This document shows positions 45,347 through 57,933 of a stretch of 64,000 bases of DNA, piece after piece. Source of the DNA: Heterostelium album PN500 (Eukaryota; Evosea; Eumycetozoa; Acytosteliales; Acytosteliaceae); contig NW_008805066.1 in assembly GCF_000004825.1 (NCBI RefSeq), positions 372,001 to 436,000 of the forward strand, written 5' to 3'. A program made the position numbers and the translations under genes. Below the pieces are notes generated by a model, which worked only from the letters and a program-made list of their open reading frames with translations, made no database searches and was not told the DNA's origin. Position 1 is the first letter of the stretch. Each line of letters begins with the position of its first letter.

Positions 45347-47542
45347 TTAATTTAGTTTGAATTCGTGAGGTAAATAATTACGACTTGGGTAGAATACATA
45401 GTCCAATGGATATGAAATTAAATTTTCAATCTTTGAGGTGTAGATATCGGCATGACGATGTAAAGAATAAGCAAACATGGTTGCATTTGTATGAGTTCTA
45501 AATAGACTACCAAAATTTGGATTGAAAGGTTCTTTCAATGCCAATCTCTTGGAATATCTTTCAGTTTTTAATGCCTCTAAAAATACATCTTTCTCTCTTC
45601 CACTAAAGAATTGACATTTTCTCATTGTATCCTCGATCTATAAAAATAAGTATAAATTAATATAAAAAGAATAATAGTTTAAAAAATATATATATATATA
45701 AATACCTGTAATAATTGAGCAAGATTCTCTCTGTATTTTGGAGAGTTTTGAATTTCTACTTCAGTCTCCAATTCTTTGATGATGACACCGGTTCGCCAAC
45801 CTTCTCTTGTGGATGGTTCAACGAGATCACTGAAAAGATGATCTCCAAAATACATTACACTTCTTCCCTTCCACTTGCTGATGCTGGTAAACTGATTTAG
45901 ACTACCACCTACATACACCTTTCCAGGCTTGAACTCTGTGATATTACTCCAATCGTATCTCTCATCCGAGTTGATATCGAACGATCTAAATTGACGACCA
46001 CGGCCAAAGAATGTTGGCTTGTCACACTGTGTAATGATTACATCGAACAGCTCTGTCCAATCATGGTATTTTCCACCGAGTTGATCATTCAACAAATATT
46101 GCATACCACGATTAGCGAAAAAGAATGAATTATTTGTTAATAAAAATAACTATAATTAAATATTATCAAATAAAAGATTTGTTAATTTTAAAATATCCAT
46201 CAATGAATTTATCTTTTCTTTATTACTTACCTTTTTGTTAGCAGATTTCAACTTTAATAGGAAATCACCTAATAGGATATATTTGTTAATTAAAGGTTAT
46301 TAATTTTAAAATATATTTTGTAGATTCATTGATATTTATTACTTACCTAGCAATGGATGTTTGTTTAGATAGAGTGGAAAATCATTGATGATTCTATTGT
46401 GTAGACTTCCACTGAGATGTACTTTCGATACTGCTTTGGTGATGTCGTCATAGATGATTCTTGGTTCAAAAGAAAAGTTATTGTCATTAAGGAATTGGGT
46501 GATATCACTAATTAGACATGCCTCTGGTAAACAAAAAATATCACTCATAGTCTTTAAATTATTTTCACAATACTGTTTTCTTAACTAAGATAATCGGAAA
46601 AAAGATATGTTAACAGACTGTGTTTAAACTTGAGTAGTAATAATAGTAATAAATAAATAAATAATTAATTATAAATACTTACTTGCATTGAACCATAAAC
46701 AGATATGGTATCTTCTTTACTCAAAGATCTTCTTCCGTAATAGACAGCACCGGCCTGTATGTTATTAAGGAAATCCAACTTCATGAGTAGACCAGTCTTC
46801 ATATCGTAGTGAAGACCTCTGATTGCAAAACTGGCGTCATACTTTAGGTCTTTTAATGCTGTCGGATACTTTAGTTCGTCTACCAAGTAGTTGATCGACA
46901 ACTCGTAGATCAAATGCTGAACCTGGTCACTGTAGTTGGCAAGTGTATAGTCATAATCGAAACCAAACACTTGAATTTCACTCAGCTTTAATTCACTATT
47001 TATGAATACATCCTGTGGATCCAAAGTAGGAACATAACTTAAATCTATAAAATGTCTATTCTAAAAAATAGTAAAAAAAAAAAAAAGAATAGTTATTAGA
47101 TTTTGCATTGTCATTGTGATATTATATACCACTTATAAAAATTACATACATTATACATATTAATTAATTGATCAAGTGATAGATTTAATACGGAATGATG
47201 TGTTTGAGTGTTGTTTGGTGTGGTCGATACAGATGTCGATGGTGATATATTGAATGACTCTGTATTCTTTAGAGATCCAATTTGACCACTGTTCCAAAGA
47301 TATGTATAACTTGGTCCCAAATGTACATTTTGTTTGATTGTCGTTGTCGTTGTAGTAGTAGTTGATTCAACAACTATATCATCTTCACCAATATTTCTAC
47401 TTTTATTATTATTATTATTACAATAATTTCTATTCTTGTTATTATTATTATTATTATTATTACAACTATTATTTAAATAAATTAAATTTGTAACATTTAA
47501 TTTCTTAATTGATTTCAATGATTGATTTATCAGTGAAATCAT
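45347..47542 (-). CDS. NT5DC2/NT5DC3-type HAD 5'-nucleotidase-domain protein
   Basis: Six exons: 47542-47150, 47060-46683, 46584-46347, 46268-46231 (a 38-base micro-exon), 46149-45706 and 45637-45347; 593 residues. After an Asn-rich N-terminus that could include a mitochondrial presequence comes the HAD motif I, FGFDYDYTLANY, with both catalytic Asp. Then come RGLHYDMKTGLLMKLD, FLLTNNSFFFANRGM (motif II Thr/Ser region), a Lys-containing strand (KPTFFGRGR) and the MYFGDHLFSDL motif IV with its Asp. The C-terminal cap ends in YPSRNYLPHEF. This order matches the NT5DC2/3 branch of cytosolic 5'-nucleotidase-like HAD proteins. The substrate is unknown; nucleoside monophosphates are assumed from the family. 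Confidence 0.88.
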
Positions 47543-48145
47543 TCTATCTATATTTGAATATTAAAAGATAAAATATTTATCTAAATTAAATTAAGTGATT
47601 CTTAAATAAATAAAAATGGGCTTTTTTATAAAAAATTTCATTAAATCTAATATTAAAAAAAAAATCAAAAAAACATAAATATTTATACCCCCTTAACACC
47701 ACATTCATTGCCAAAAAAGAAAATTTCATTTGCAGGGTTTATACAAAACAAAAAAACGAAAAAAAAAAAAAAGTGATTTTTTATTTTGAATCTTTATCTG
47801 TTTGAGACAATTTTGAATATCAAAGAAATGGGGTAAAAAGTATTTTATTTTATTTTTTAAAAATTATAATTTTTTTTTCAGTTAATTTCTAAAAAAAAAT
47901 CAAACTTGATTGTATCACTCCTTGCTGACGTTTTTGTACAATTAATTCCCTCATCGAAATCATCTTAATCAAGAGAAATTCTAAACCATTGATATTATTA
48001 TAGTTTTATAGTTATCTATTACTATACTTTTTTTCTTTACTATTTTTTTTTTATATCTTTATTAATTTTTTTTTATTTTACCAAAATTATAATAATAAAA
48101 AAAAACAAGGTATCATTTTATAAATTTTAAAGATAAATAAAAATA
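47543..48145. other. Divergent promoter region
   Basis: About 600 AT-rich bases between the NT5DC-like and palmitoyltransferase genes, with several A and T runs of 8-14. No coding frame seen. Confidence 0.45.
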
Positions 48146-50462
48146 ATGATACCAATGCAATATAACCCACCAAGTGGAGGACTCGGTGGAGGTTTTTCAG
48201 ATTTCGATAATAAGCATGCTAGTGGTAGTGGTGGTCATGGACATTCACATGGTGGAAATGGTGGAGGACATGGTCATTCTCATGGTGGCGGTGGTGGTAA
48301 TGATCATGGCCATTCTCATGGTGGCGGTGGTGGTAATGATCATGGTCATTCTCATGGCGGTGGACACCACCATGAAGAGGAAGAAGAGAAACCACATCAA
48401 CATGTATTTGGTGGTATTCCAGAGGTGGTTCCATACCTTCAGATCGTTACACCATCGATTCTCGAGAGTTCGCCACCCATGTTGAGAGAACAATATATGT
48501 TGCTGCTTGAGAGATACTCTACACAGCAGTTGAAGGCTGCCGAACACCCTTGGAGTGGACCACTGCCATATTCAACCGTTCTCATTGCAATGGAGGTCGC
48601 TCAACAAGGAAACATCAAAGACTACCAAGGAATGATTGAGAAATCCGGAATTTCAACGAAATCATTCCTCAACATGGTAGACATCGCTGGAAACACCGCA
48701 CTCCACTACGCAGTGCTGAAGAAACAATTGGTGTTCGTGCAGTATCTCCTTGACAATGGCGCATCGGTCGACATTGAGAATCACACCGAGGGACAGACAG
48801 CACTTCATTGGGCATGTATCTCCACAGAGCCAACCATAGTACACCGTTTGATAGATGCCGGTGCCGATCCACACAAAGTAGACAAGCGTGGATACAACTC
48901 ACTGCTCCACGCTTCGCAATACAACCAGATTCATTCGATTCGTCTGATTCTAGAGTGTGGAGTGAACTTACACTCTACGGATTTCGCAGGTCATACAGCA
49001 CTTCACTGGGCTGCCTATCAAGGACATGCCAACCTGGCGAGATTCTTTGTTTTCAAAGGAATAGATATCAACTCTATCGATGACCAAGGACGTACAGCAC
49101 TTCACTGGGCATGTCATAAGGGACACAAAGCAGTTGTATCGATGTTGTGCAACTTGAAAGCTGACAGATTCACCACCGACAAGGATGCCAATATGTGTTA
49201 TGACCTCGCTAAATCAAAAGGACTACAGGAAATCATGGATTTCTTGGAATCAAAAGATCAAGATGAGAAATTTACTTCGATTGTAAGTTTTATTTTTATA
49301 AATATCAAGTCATTATTGTATTAACAAATCAATTATTATTATTTATTTTTTACTTTAGAAACAATATAATTATTTTTGGATTACAGCAGGTTGTATGACT
49401 TTGTTGGTTCCAATCGTACTTTTGTGTACTTTACCATTTGTTTTGGCAGCACCACTCATCGGTATCATTGGATATTTCTCATTCTATACACTCACCTCTA
49501 AATATTGGATTCCAGAAAACAATAATCCATTCAATCCAACCATTTTATACTTTTCCAATGTAATTTGGTATATTCTATATATTTTTGTTTTGGCACCAGC
49601 CACATATTCTACCAACATGGTACCACACATCCTTATCAATATTCAAATGTGGTTCTTCTTTGTTTACTTTATAAAGTTGGTATTCATGGATGCCGGAGCA
49701 GTAAGTCGTTACCACAGCCAAGAATCATCAACCAAAGAATTCATGACCGCTCTCGAACAAAGAAAACCATTACCTTTAATTTGTCCAACTTGTTTAGTAT
49801 GTATAAATTATAGTAATATTAATATTTTTATTTTATATTAATAATTTTTCAAATAATATTAGATTAACAGACCAATTAGATCAAAACATTGTCCATCATG
49901 TAATCAATGTAATGCCAGATTCGATCATCATTGTATATGGATTAATAATTGCGTTGCTGCCAACAATCAAAGTTTATTTATTGCTTTGGTATTTAATTAT
50001 GTGACATTGGTACTTTCTGGTTTCGTCATTACCATGAACTATTTCGCTTTGGATGTGAATGGTCCAGCTTGGAGTGATGGTCGTCTCGATTGGATTAAAT
50101 ATTTCTACTCCAACTACACAGTTACCTTTTTCTTTTTGATATACGGACCAATTGTAGCATCTTGGATTGGTAAGCTCGGTCTTTCGCAACTTCTCACTAT
50201 CGTTTTCAACAAGACAACCTACGAGCAAATCATTGAGCGTAGAGAAATGACCAACGCCCATTCACATGGCCACTCACACGGAGGAGAAAACAAGAGTTTC
50301 GAAGCGAACAAAGATGGTCAATTCAGCCAGACTAATATCAACTACAATGCTTACAATCGTGGAAAGATGAACAATGTCAAGGAATTCCTCTTTGATATTA
50401 AAAAGTATTATTATCTAATGGATTTGTCAAATGTAAATGATCATTCTTCAAATATTGTTTAA
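48146..50462 (+). CDS. Ankyrin-repeat DHHC palmitoyltransferase with His/Gly tracts
   Basis: Exons 48146-49282, 49359-49796 and 49863-50462, phase 0; 724 residues. Residues about 25-80 are a His/Gly-rich region with three near-identical HGHSHGG units coded by a 36-base repeat. About 170-345 are five ankyrin repeats (GNTALHYAVLKKQ, GQTALHWACIS, GYNSLLHAS, GHTALHWAAYQGH, GRTALHWACHKGH). Two membrane helices follow, then the zinc-binding DHHC cysteine-rich domain: CPTCL, HCPSCNQCNARFDHHCIWINNC. Two more membrane helices come next and a TTYE motif (NKTTYEQI). The cytoplasmic tail again has AHSHGHSHGG. This is the ZDHHC13/17-Akr1 architecture: S-palmitoylation of membrane-associated proteins, with ankyrin repeats recognising substrates, likely at Golgi or endosomes. 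Confidence 0.92.
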
Positions 50463-51935
50463 TAAATTGTTTTTTTTTGATTAAATAGAAAGTATGCAAT
50501 GAATGTCATTTTATTTTAATTAATATGAGAGAACGATCAAAATCCAAAATAGTTCAATGGTTACAGCATAAAAGATTGCCAATGTAGCAGTTTAGTTTTA
50601 TTTTTTAACTAATTTTTTTTTTTATTTTAATGTGTGATTTAATTTAAAAACAATGTTAAAAAGTGTTTTTTAAATAAATCTATTGTTTTTAGTACAGTAG
50701 TATGTTTTGGTAATAAGAGGTTACTCTAATCAATGATTATCATAGTGAAGTTAAATTGCTATGGTATTAATAACAACTCTTTTGCATTCTTCGATCTACC
50801 ATCCCAACAGGGATGATTTCATTGTTTCTAATCACTTTTACAATTTTTTGGTTTTTTTGGTTTTTTTTGAATAATCTAAATCAACTAGAAACTACCTAAA
50901 TAGGAACTGATAGTATTTTACGATATAACATTAGATGTATTCATTTTATTTAAGGTGTAACTGTTGAAAAACTTAGGTGGGGGTATTAAAAAAGATAAAG
51001 TAACATTTAAATATTCCAAGGTTTTCAAGAATTTGAACGAGCAGAAATATTGGGAGGAGAGTCGAAATTGATTGACAATATTGCCAATACTATTTTCTTT
51101 TTAATAGAAAGTGTTTCAATTGTCAATAAGTTGAACTATATAAAATTTGTAATAGGAATGCAGGATGTTAAAGGAGTTATATATGTTTTAATTTTTCAGA
51201 TACACAATTTTCATTATCATCTAATCATCACGAATTAAATTGAAATAGAAATCACTTTACCTAAAAAACACTTCAACCACAATAAGAAAACAACAAGACA
51301 ATATATTGTACAACTTTAAATTCCAATACAATTTCATACAAGTGATACCTTTTTAAAAATGATTGTGCCCACACTGATTTATTTATTTATTTAAAAATTG
51401 ATTGTGTGTGATAATCAAAATAAAATATAATGGTAGTAAAGTAAAAACAATATATATTTTCTTTTTATGGTTAACCACATAAAACATCACATTGTTAATA
51501 AAGAGACAAAATTTACATAAAACTAAATCACCATTGATATTCTTCAACCCTTAATACTTTGAAGAGATTCGTATATAACTTTATAATTTAATTTAACAAC
51601 ATTTTAGTACACCAACATTAAAAATTTACTATGGTCATCACATTAAATTATAGTTGTTGTTTTTTCAATATAAAGTCTTCGTGTATGGTTAAAATGAAAT
51701 AATTTATTAATAAACATTTTTTTTTTTTTGGAACGAATAATATGAGAGAATGAGAGAACAGGAGATTATAAATATTAAAGAAGCAAAGTAGATATCCATA
51801 TTATTGTTTAACAAAAAAATAGTTATTGTTTGTTGGTATTATAATAACTAAGAATATTTATATAATTTCATTAAAACATCAATATATAATTATTATACAC
51901 TATTTCTTTACATTTGAATTTAATAATAGTTAAAA
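50463..51935. other. Long intergenic region with one copy of a duplicated segment
   Basis: About 1.5 kb with no gene I can support. Bases about 51425-51640 are one copy of a segment repeated near 56695-56910. A 62-codon open stretch at 51050-51238 looks like chance. The rest is AT-rich with simple T runs. Confidence 0.45.
51425..51640 (+). repeat. Diverged direct repeat, copy A
   Basis: It shares ordered blocks with the segment near 56695-56910: GTAAAGTAAAAACAAT, GTTAACCACAT…AACATCA, CTTCAACCCTTA/CTTCAACCTTA, TTTTGAAGAGATT/TTTGAAGAGATT, TATATAACTT, TAATTTAATTTA, ACACCAACATTA. It lies about 300 bases before the B-box gene at 51936. Confidence 0.7.
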
Positions 51936-52388
51936 ATGGATTTATGTAAACAACATCAATTTGATGACAACTTTGCTTGTATCTATTGTGAAACATTTTT
52001 CTGTATTAACTGTGATTCAAATCATGAAGAACATCTTATTCATTATTTAATAGATATGAAACCTTACATGGATAGTGTAGTAGAGGTGATAAAAAGGTTT
52101 TCATATAGAGCTATGTGCATTCAAGATAAAATCAATACCAAAAGAGAGAATCTCAGACAGAAAATGGAGAATGGAGAATCAAAAATCAAAGACAGTGACT
52201 ATGAAATGGAAAAAGAAAAAATTAGGTTACTAGAAATAGAATTAGTAGATGCTGAGGAGGATAAAAGAGAGGTCGAAGAAAACTACATGAAATCTACTCG
52301 TTTATATAATCTTTTGATGACTCATTGCAGTGACTACATGCAAAAAACCCAACTAACTAAAGAATATCAAGAAGAAGAAGAAGAATAA
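51936..52388 (+). CDS. Small B-box zinc-finger coiled-coil protein
   Basis: Single exon, 150 residues. Residues 4-36 form a B-box zinc finger: CKQH, then C-IY-C-ETFF-C-IN-C-DSNHEEHLIH, with all Cys and His ligands in place. A highly charged coiled coil follows, in two parts (about 55-85 and 90-125), ending in a Glu run. No RING, SPRY or other C-terminal domain is present, so this is a stand-alone B-box protein. Such proteins in dictyostelids are numerous and mostly uncharacterised. It is paralogous to the minus-strand gene at 60435-60884. Role unknown; a protein-protein interaction scaffold is inferred. Confidence 0.85.
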   Translation: MDLCKQHQFDDNFACIYCETFFCINCDSNHEEHLIHYLIDMKPYMDSVVEVIKRFSYRAMCIQDKINTKRENLRQKMENGESKIKDSDYEMEKEKIRLLEIELVDAEEDKREVEENYMKSTRLYNLLMTHCSDYMQKTQLTKEYQEEEEE

Positions 52389-53713
52389 TAAATAATTCAA
52401 TATTTAATTTTATTAAACAAATAAACATTTTTAATAATTATACAAGTTAAATCTCGCTTCTATTTTTTGATCTTCACTTTTTCTGCGCCTAACAATTTAC
52501 CCATTTGTTAGTTTTTTTTTTCTTTCTTCTTATTAAATAGTACATGTAATAGCAGCAATCTTTTTGTAAGTGTCGATTCGATCATCGTAAATACCGTTCT
52601 TGTTATGTTTTTCTGAAATATTTGACAATTACTTCACTTCATATATACATATATATATACAGAGTAGAATAGATTAGTAATATTACATATTTATTCGATA
52701 TTTAGAATAAACCAAGTAAATGCTTATCAGTATTGTATTTTTGAATGTTTGATCAAACCACTCACCGTCTATATCCCCAAACAATACAGATTAAAAGAAA
52801 CTTATGTTGAGCATCATGTTATTGGTGATTGTACAACATATTGTTTTTTTGTTGTTGTTGCTGTTATTTTTCTTTTATATTGTAACTATTTGTGATAAAT
52901 TGTTTTGATAATCTCTTATATTTGATGATTTTCTTTAGAACTATATTAAATAATGTCTACTTACCAATTGTAACTTATAAAAAACCTAATACCTGTACGT
53001 CAGATTACAAAGAACGTTTATAGCACAATGGTTTCTCATATATAGTTGATAGCCGATTGTTAAAACGATTATAGAAGATGTAACTTACTGCCATTCTCTG
53101 GCTGGCTTGAGTTTCTGGTGTCACATACAACAATATCAGATCAGTTTGACTTTTTTTCTCTAAGAATTCTTTGTCATGACACTTTGGATGTAGTATGCTA
53201 TCAATAATCAAACAAACGAAACCGAAACCAGAAAGTCAGTGCAACCAATGGTACCATATTCAAACAGAATCGGTTCATACAATATGAGCAATTAAGTAAA
53301 CAAGAGTATGCAGTCGAGTGATCTGTTTGTTGTGGTTCAACACCAAACAGCTCAGTAGCAACATCAACATACATATATATCAGTATTCAACCGGTAGTCG
53401 AGCGGTTCCGTTGCCGTCATATATACCTCAGCATGCCATTGCAACTGATTGTTCTGACAATCTAGACTTGTTCCAATGTTTAGAATACCACCAACAAGCA
53501 TTGCTTTCAACCAGTTACAACAAAACATTACTCGAGTAATGATAATAATCAACATAATAACAACAAACATAGATACCCATTGGGAATGGCATAGAATCAA
53601 TCAATGTTTATCATCAAATTGATCAATCACTGAACAAATTAAATTAATTAAATAATAAAGGAATATTGTTATTGGAGTGATTAAAAAAAAGTTTGATATG
53701 TTTATTTTCATGT
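52389..53713. other. Intergenic region around the glycosyltransferase relic
   Basis: About 1.3 kb. Outside the pieces assigned to the possible relic it holds AT-rich DNA and a GTTGTTGTTGCTG tract near 52850. No intact gene. Confidence 0.4.
52539..53600 (-). pseudogene. Possible decayed glycosyltransferase (GT31-like) gene
   Basis: Three protein-like pieces lie in order on the minus strand but cannot be joined into one frame. About 53600-53400 encodes a hydrophobic anchor (MFVVIMLIIIIT) and a Cys-containing stalk. About 53200-53090 reads TDLILLYVTPETQASQRMA, similar to the first strand and SxRxAIRxTW approach of beta-1,3-galactosyltransferases. About 52613-52539 reads GIYDDRIDTYKKIAAITCTI, similar to the YxDIIxxDFxDTYxNLTLKT block of the same family. 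Typical later blocks are missing. I read it as a type II membrane glycosyltransferase relic. The family call rests on short matches and could be wrong. Confidence 0.25.
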
Positions 53714-55446
53714 TTATCTTTTTATGGAATAACATTTTAAAATATGGAGTTCAATACAAACGGTACCATTATCTAAATAACCTAATTCTGGGTTATAGAG
53801 TGAATTCAAATCGATCAAACCAATTCCCCAAACACTCCTGTGGTTATTGAACAATATGTTGGGTGAAGATGGGTAATGTTTCGAGTATGATATATTATGT
53901 TGGTTGACCAAAGAGAAAAAGAATGTTATCTTTCTTAGGAAATCAAATGATTCCTTCCCACAGACTCTGACCGCTTCTAGATAGACCGAGATAGAACCTG
54001 GGTGTTTAGTTTCACCTGCTGGATAGGCCCACAGTTTCCATTGGAGTCCGAACATTGTAAAGGTATTGGAGACATGCTTATGAGTCCTAATGGATTTAAA
54101 GTTGTTGATGGGCCACAAAACAGATGAGCAACACTTGTGGCTTCGACAAACTATACTGAAGACATCGATACCTGGTTGAAGAGTTGTAATGTTACGATTT
54201 TTCAATCGATGGTTGCTGATAATTATAGAGGATCGAGGTAATTTTGAGTGTGCTTTCATTGAAATGTATCGATAAGCTTCCAATAGCAATCGGTCTGGTA
54301 TAATATGATATGGTTCGACGCCAGAAATTAAATCCTCGTAGCTCATCAGTGGGAAACGAATAAATTGGAAAATCTCCTCCAATTGTGTTCTAACTATTTT
54401 ATTGTTATTATTGTAGTTATTGTTGTTATTCTCTGATGTACCGTAAATATCACTATCGACAATTCTTTCAATTTTGACACCTTCGATATTGGCACGAATC
54501 CACACCAAAACCGAATTGAATATCTCTATCTCTTTCAAATATACACCATCACTCTTTAGGATGAGGAAAAGTACATCTTTTGATAATTTATGCACTCTGT
54601 TCACCTGCAAAAAGTAGGTAGAGTTTTCAACAGCTTGATCAACAATATAGCTATATAGTTCAGGACATATTGTTTTTTTTTGCTAAATGAAAGAAAGAAA
54701 GATATAATATTTAAAAAATTTATTAGTTTATTGTTTAGTCAAAGTAATATAAAGGTCAAATTTACTTACATCAAATAAAAAATTTTCCAATACTTTATTT
54801 TCTATAGATCTGACAAAATCTATACAGATTTCTTTGGCATTTTCCAGCTGGAACTCGTCACAAACCAAAAAAATCTCATTGAGAGTATCGATTTCAATTG
54901 TCAGAGTTGAAGTGTAAAGAAACATTAAGACTTGGAAAAAGACATTTACTGACACGTTGGGGATGGCAATCTCTATTTCTGTTGTGTCTACGGAGACTTC
55001 GTTAAGTAACTTTTTAAAGTAGTCTGAACCATTTAATATCATTGTTTTATGTGAATATATCCTAACTTCCTTTTCAAAAGATTCATTTAAAGTGATATAA
55101 TCATTTATATTGATAAAGCTATCGCCATTATCATTTATATTATAACGAATATTATTTTGATTATAATTGTTATTATTATTTAATATTATTATATTATCAG
55201 TTGACGTAGGTGATGGTGGTGATAAAAAGAATACAATATCATGTGAAAAGTTCTTTTCGAATGATGGTTGGGCATAATAGAATCGATCATCTTCATACTT
55301 TGATGATTGTGTTGGTTGTGTGTTTTCTGTTGGCTCTGTTTAAAAAAAAAAAGAAAATTAATTTAATTGATTGTTTAATTGATAATTTGAGATTAATACC
55401 TAATTCAAGATTTTCGAAACCAGGAATCAATTTTTTTCAAATCCAT
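53714..55446 (-). CDS. BTB-BACK-MATH protein, probable frameshift near start
   Basis: Exons 55446-55400, 55335-54770 and 54682-53714, giving about 525 residues once the first exon's frame is corrected. Exon 2 has an Asn-rich insertion between the first BTB strands (about residue 45) and the rest of the BTB fold: SHKTMILNGSDYFKKLL, VFFQVLMFLYTSTL, FQLENAKEICIDFV. Exon 3 contains the BACK domain (NSTYFLQVNRVHKLSK, LKEIEIFNSVLVWI) and a C-terminal MATH/TRAF-like beta domain with LQWKLWAYPAG, ISVYLEA, FFFSLVNQ and GYLDNGTVCIELHIL. Proteins of this kind usually serve as Cullin-3 substrate adaptors. The ATG in exon 1 is one base out of frame with the rest, across an A7 run. Confidence 0.78.
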
Positions 55447-57933
55447 TCTATATATTTAAAAATTGTAATTATAGAATTAATTTTACTTTACTATTTTAAT
55501 TGAAAAAAAAAAGAAATATATAATTAGATAAAAAAATATGTTTTTGATTGTTTTTGATGTGTAATATAATTTATAATTATTTTATTTTTTAATTGTAATT
55601 GAAAAAATATGAAAACACACAACATTTATTGACCCTTTTAAAAAACTTTGTTAACAGTAAAAGAGATAAAAAAAACAATCACAAACACATTTAATTAATT
55701 GTTCATCACAGCAGTTCATATGAGGGTTTACTCCCTTAAGATAAATCATTTTAGTGTGATGTTTATTATATAAGTGTGGGTAACTCTGAAAAATTTATTA
55801 TATATAGATATGTGTGTGGGAAATAATTCAATCAAATTTGTTTTTTTTTCTTTATATTTTTGTTTTTATTTTAAACCCAAATTTAAGTGTAGTACTATCA
55901 TGGTTATCGATTCATTTTTTGGAATATTGAGAATGAAAACACACTTATCACAATAATATAAACTCTAAATTGTTTTGGCAAAAATTGGTATTAATTTCTT
56001 TGGTGTGTAAAGATAGCTACAAAGGGGTTATTTTTATTCCTCCAAATTTTAACAACTTAAAGTATTTATATTCATTGGTGAAACACTTATCAACAATAAT
56101 CCCACAAAACTATCATATTACGATATAAAAGAGGCTCCTATTAACAATACCAATTGTTATTGTATTTGAATGAATTGGTGTTTTTGTTTTTGTTTTTTTA
56201 TAAAATTTATCTCTTATTTCTATACATCATAAGGGTAGTACAACGAAAACAATAATTTTGAAAGTAATCCAAAAAAGAAGGAATGATAAAGGAACACTTG
56301 TACCCTTTGAAAAATAAAATTAATAAGGGTATACATCATCCTCTGACATATCAAATTTGTACCCTTTTTTGTAAACACTCAATGTGTGTAGCTGATTATG
56401 TACAGATGCGAGATGTTTCTTCTAGTTACTCTAGTTTTTAGTAGTAGAAGACTACGTTGCATCATCGCCGGCAATCGATCAACCACGATTGGTGAAATAA
56501 GAGGAGTGAGTATGATCATGTTTCAATTTACTCTCTACCATGTTAACAGCCTAGTGATCAAATTCCACTACTCTATAAATACAAAAATAAAATGTAATCA
56601 AATTTATTTCTCCACAAATTCTTTCGTTAACCATCCATATATGCATTATATAAATATTTATAACCATTCGATTGAGATTATATCCCAAATAAAATAAATT
56701 TGAAGTAAAGTAAAAACAATTGGTATTATTTTTTATTGTTAACCACATATAACATCATATTGTTTAATTGAGGGAAAATTTTGTTCTAATATACAAATGA
56801 ATAAAAACACCAATAATATACTTCAACCTTAAAATTTTGAAGAGATTTTTGGTAGTTATATAACTTAGTAATTTAATTTATCACACTTTAGTAACACCAA
56901 CATTATTTCAATACCAAACATAATATTATTTTACTATGTTCTTTAAACAACTCTATAATAAATTATGAATATAATTGGAAAGTAAAAATTATGCCTCTCA
57001 TTGTTTTTCTCTATTCATTTTCTAAAACTTGCATCACTGTCCATTATTAGCCATTATGAATTCATCAATCTGAATGTATTTGTAAATTGAGTTGATAAGT
57101 TCAGACAACATTAGCTAGTCACCCTGGGCAACCATGAGTTGTCAAGATATCTTTAGTTAATTTTCATAAAAAGGTGTATCACTTTAGATATACTTTTAAT
57201 TGAATTAGTTTTGTTTATAAGAGATTTGATAATGACTATAACTTTACAATGGATATTATTTATTAATAAACATTCTACTTACCATATTGAAAGAGATTAG
57301 GAATACAAATGATGCTGATTTCAGATTTATGGAGCTATGGATCACTTTCATTGAAAGAGAGCGATAGAATGAAAATTAAAAAGACTATTGGAGAAGTAAA
57401 CAATTAAACAATGGTTAAATGAAGAAAAAAAAATTGACAAAAAAAAAAGATAAACAATGCTCATAGAGAAAAATTTTAGCGAATTTGATTGGGTCTTTTT
57501 GAATTTTATAAAAATCGATTGGCTTAATTCGACGTGGTTTCACAAAGTATTATTTACTATATATACACCACGATCACACCTACCACAAAAATTAAAATCA
57601 ATATAGACATTGAGATAAAAATGAGATATCAAACTATTAGTATATAAGTGGTTTTTTTAATGACCAAATTTTGTACATTAATATTAATGATGTTAGTGAA
57701 TTTTTTTGAATTCTATTAATATTTGTATTTCATTGTTTATATTGAAATTAGTAAGTTTGTATTTTAATATTAAATGATAAGGTTAAATGAGATTATCTAG
57801 AGATTTAATTGTATATATTAGGCTTAAAATACATAAGGTAAAAATAATTTAGTAATAAGCTTAAAAAATAATTTAAAATTTCTTTTTCATTATAAGATTA
57901 TTTATCTTTACTTTTAAACCAAAAATACAAATA
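55447..57933. other. Long gene-poor region with second copy of the duplicated segment
   Basis: About 2.5 kb with no supported gene. The open stretch 56398-56697 reads poorly as protein and has no homology that I see. Bases about 56695-56910 repeat the segment at 51425-51640. A less AT-rich patch (about 57020-57130) contains CACCCTGGGCAACCATGAG. The remainder is AT-rich. Confidence 0.45.
56695..56910 (+). repeat. Diverged direct repeat, copy B
   Basis: Second copy of the segment near 51425-51640, in the same orientation and with the same order of conserved blocks, about 5.3 kb away. Small insertions and substitutions separate the two. No B-box gene follows this copy. Confidence 0.7.

Noticed and set aside
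45053-45355. Second open frame overlapping the small Cys-rich gene
   Set aside because: Out-of-frame shadow; the frame with a signal peptide and ordered Cys is the real one.
51050-51238. Open frame of 62 codons
   Set aside because: Very AT-rich codons and no protein-like pattern.
56398-56697. Open frame of about 99 codons
   Set aside because: Composition is that of AT-rich intergenic DNA, no domain is visible and it overlaps the start of the duplicated segment.
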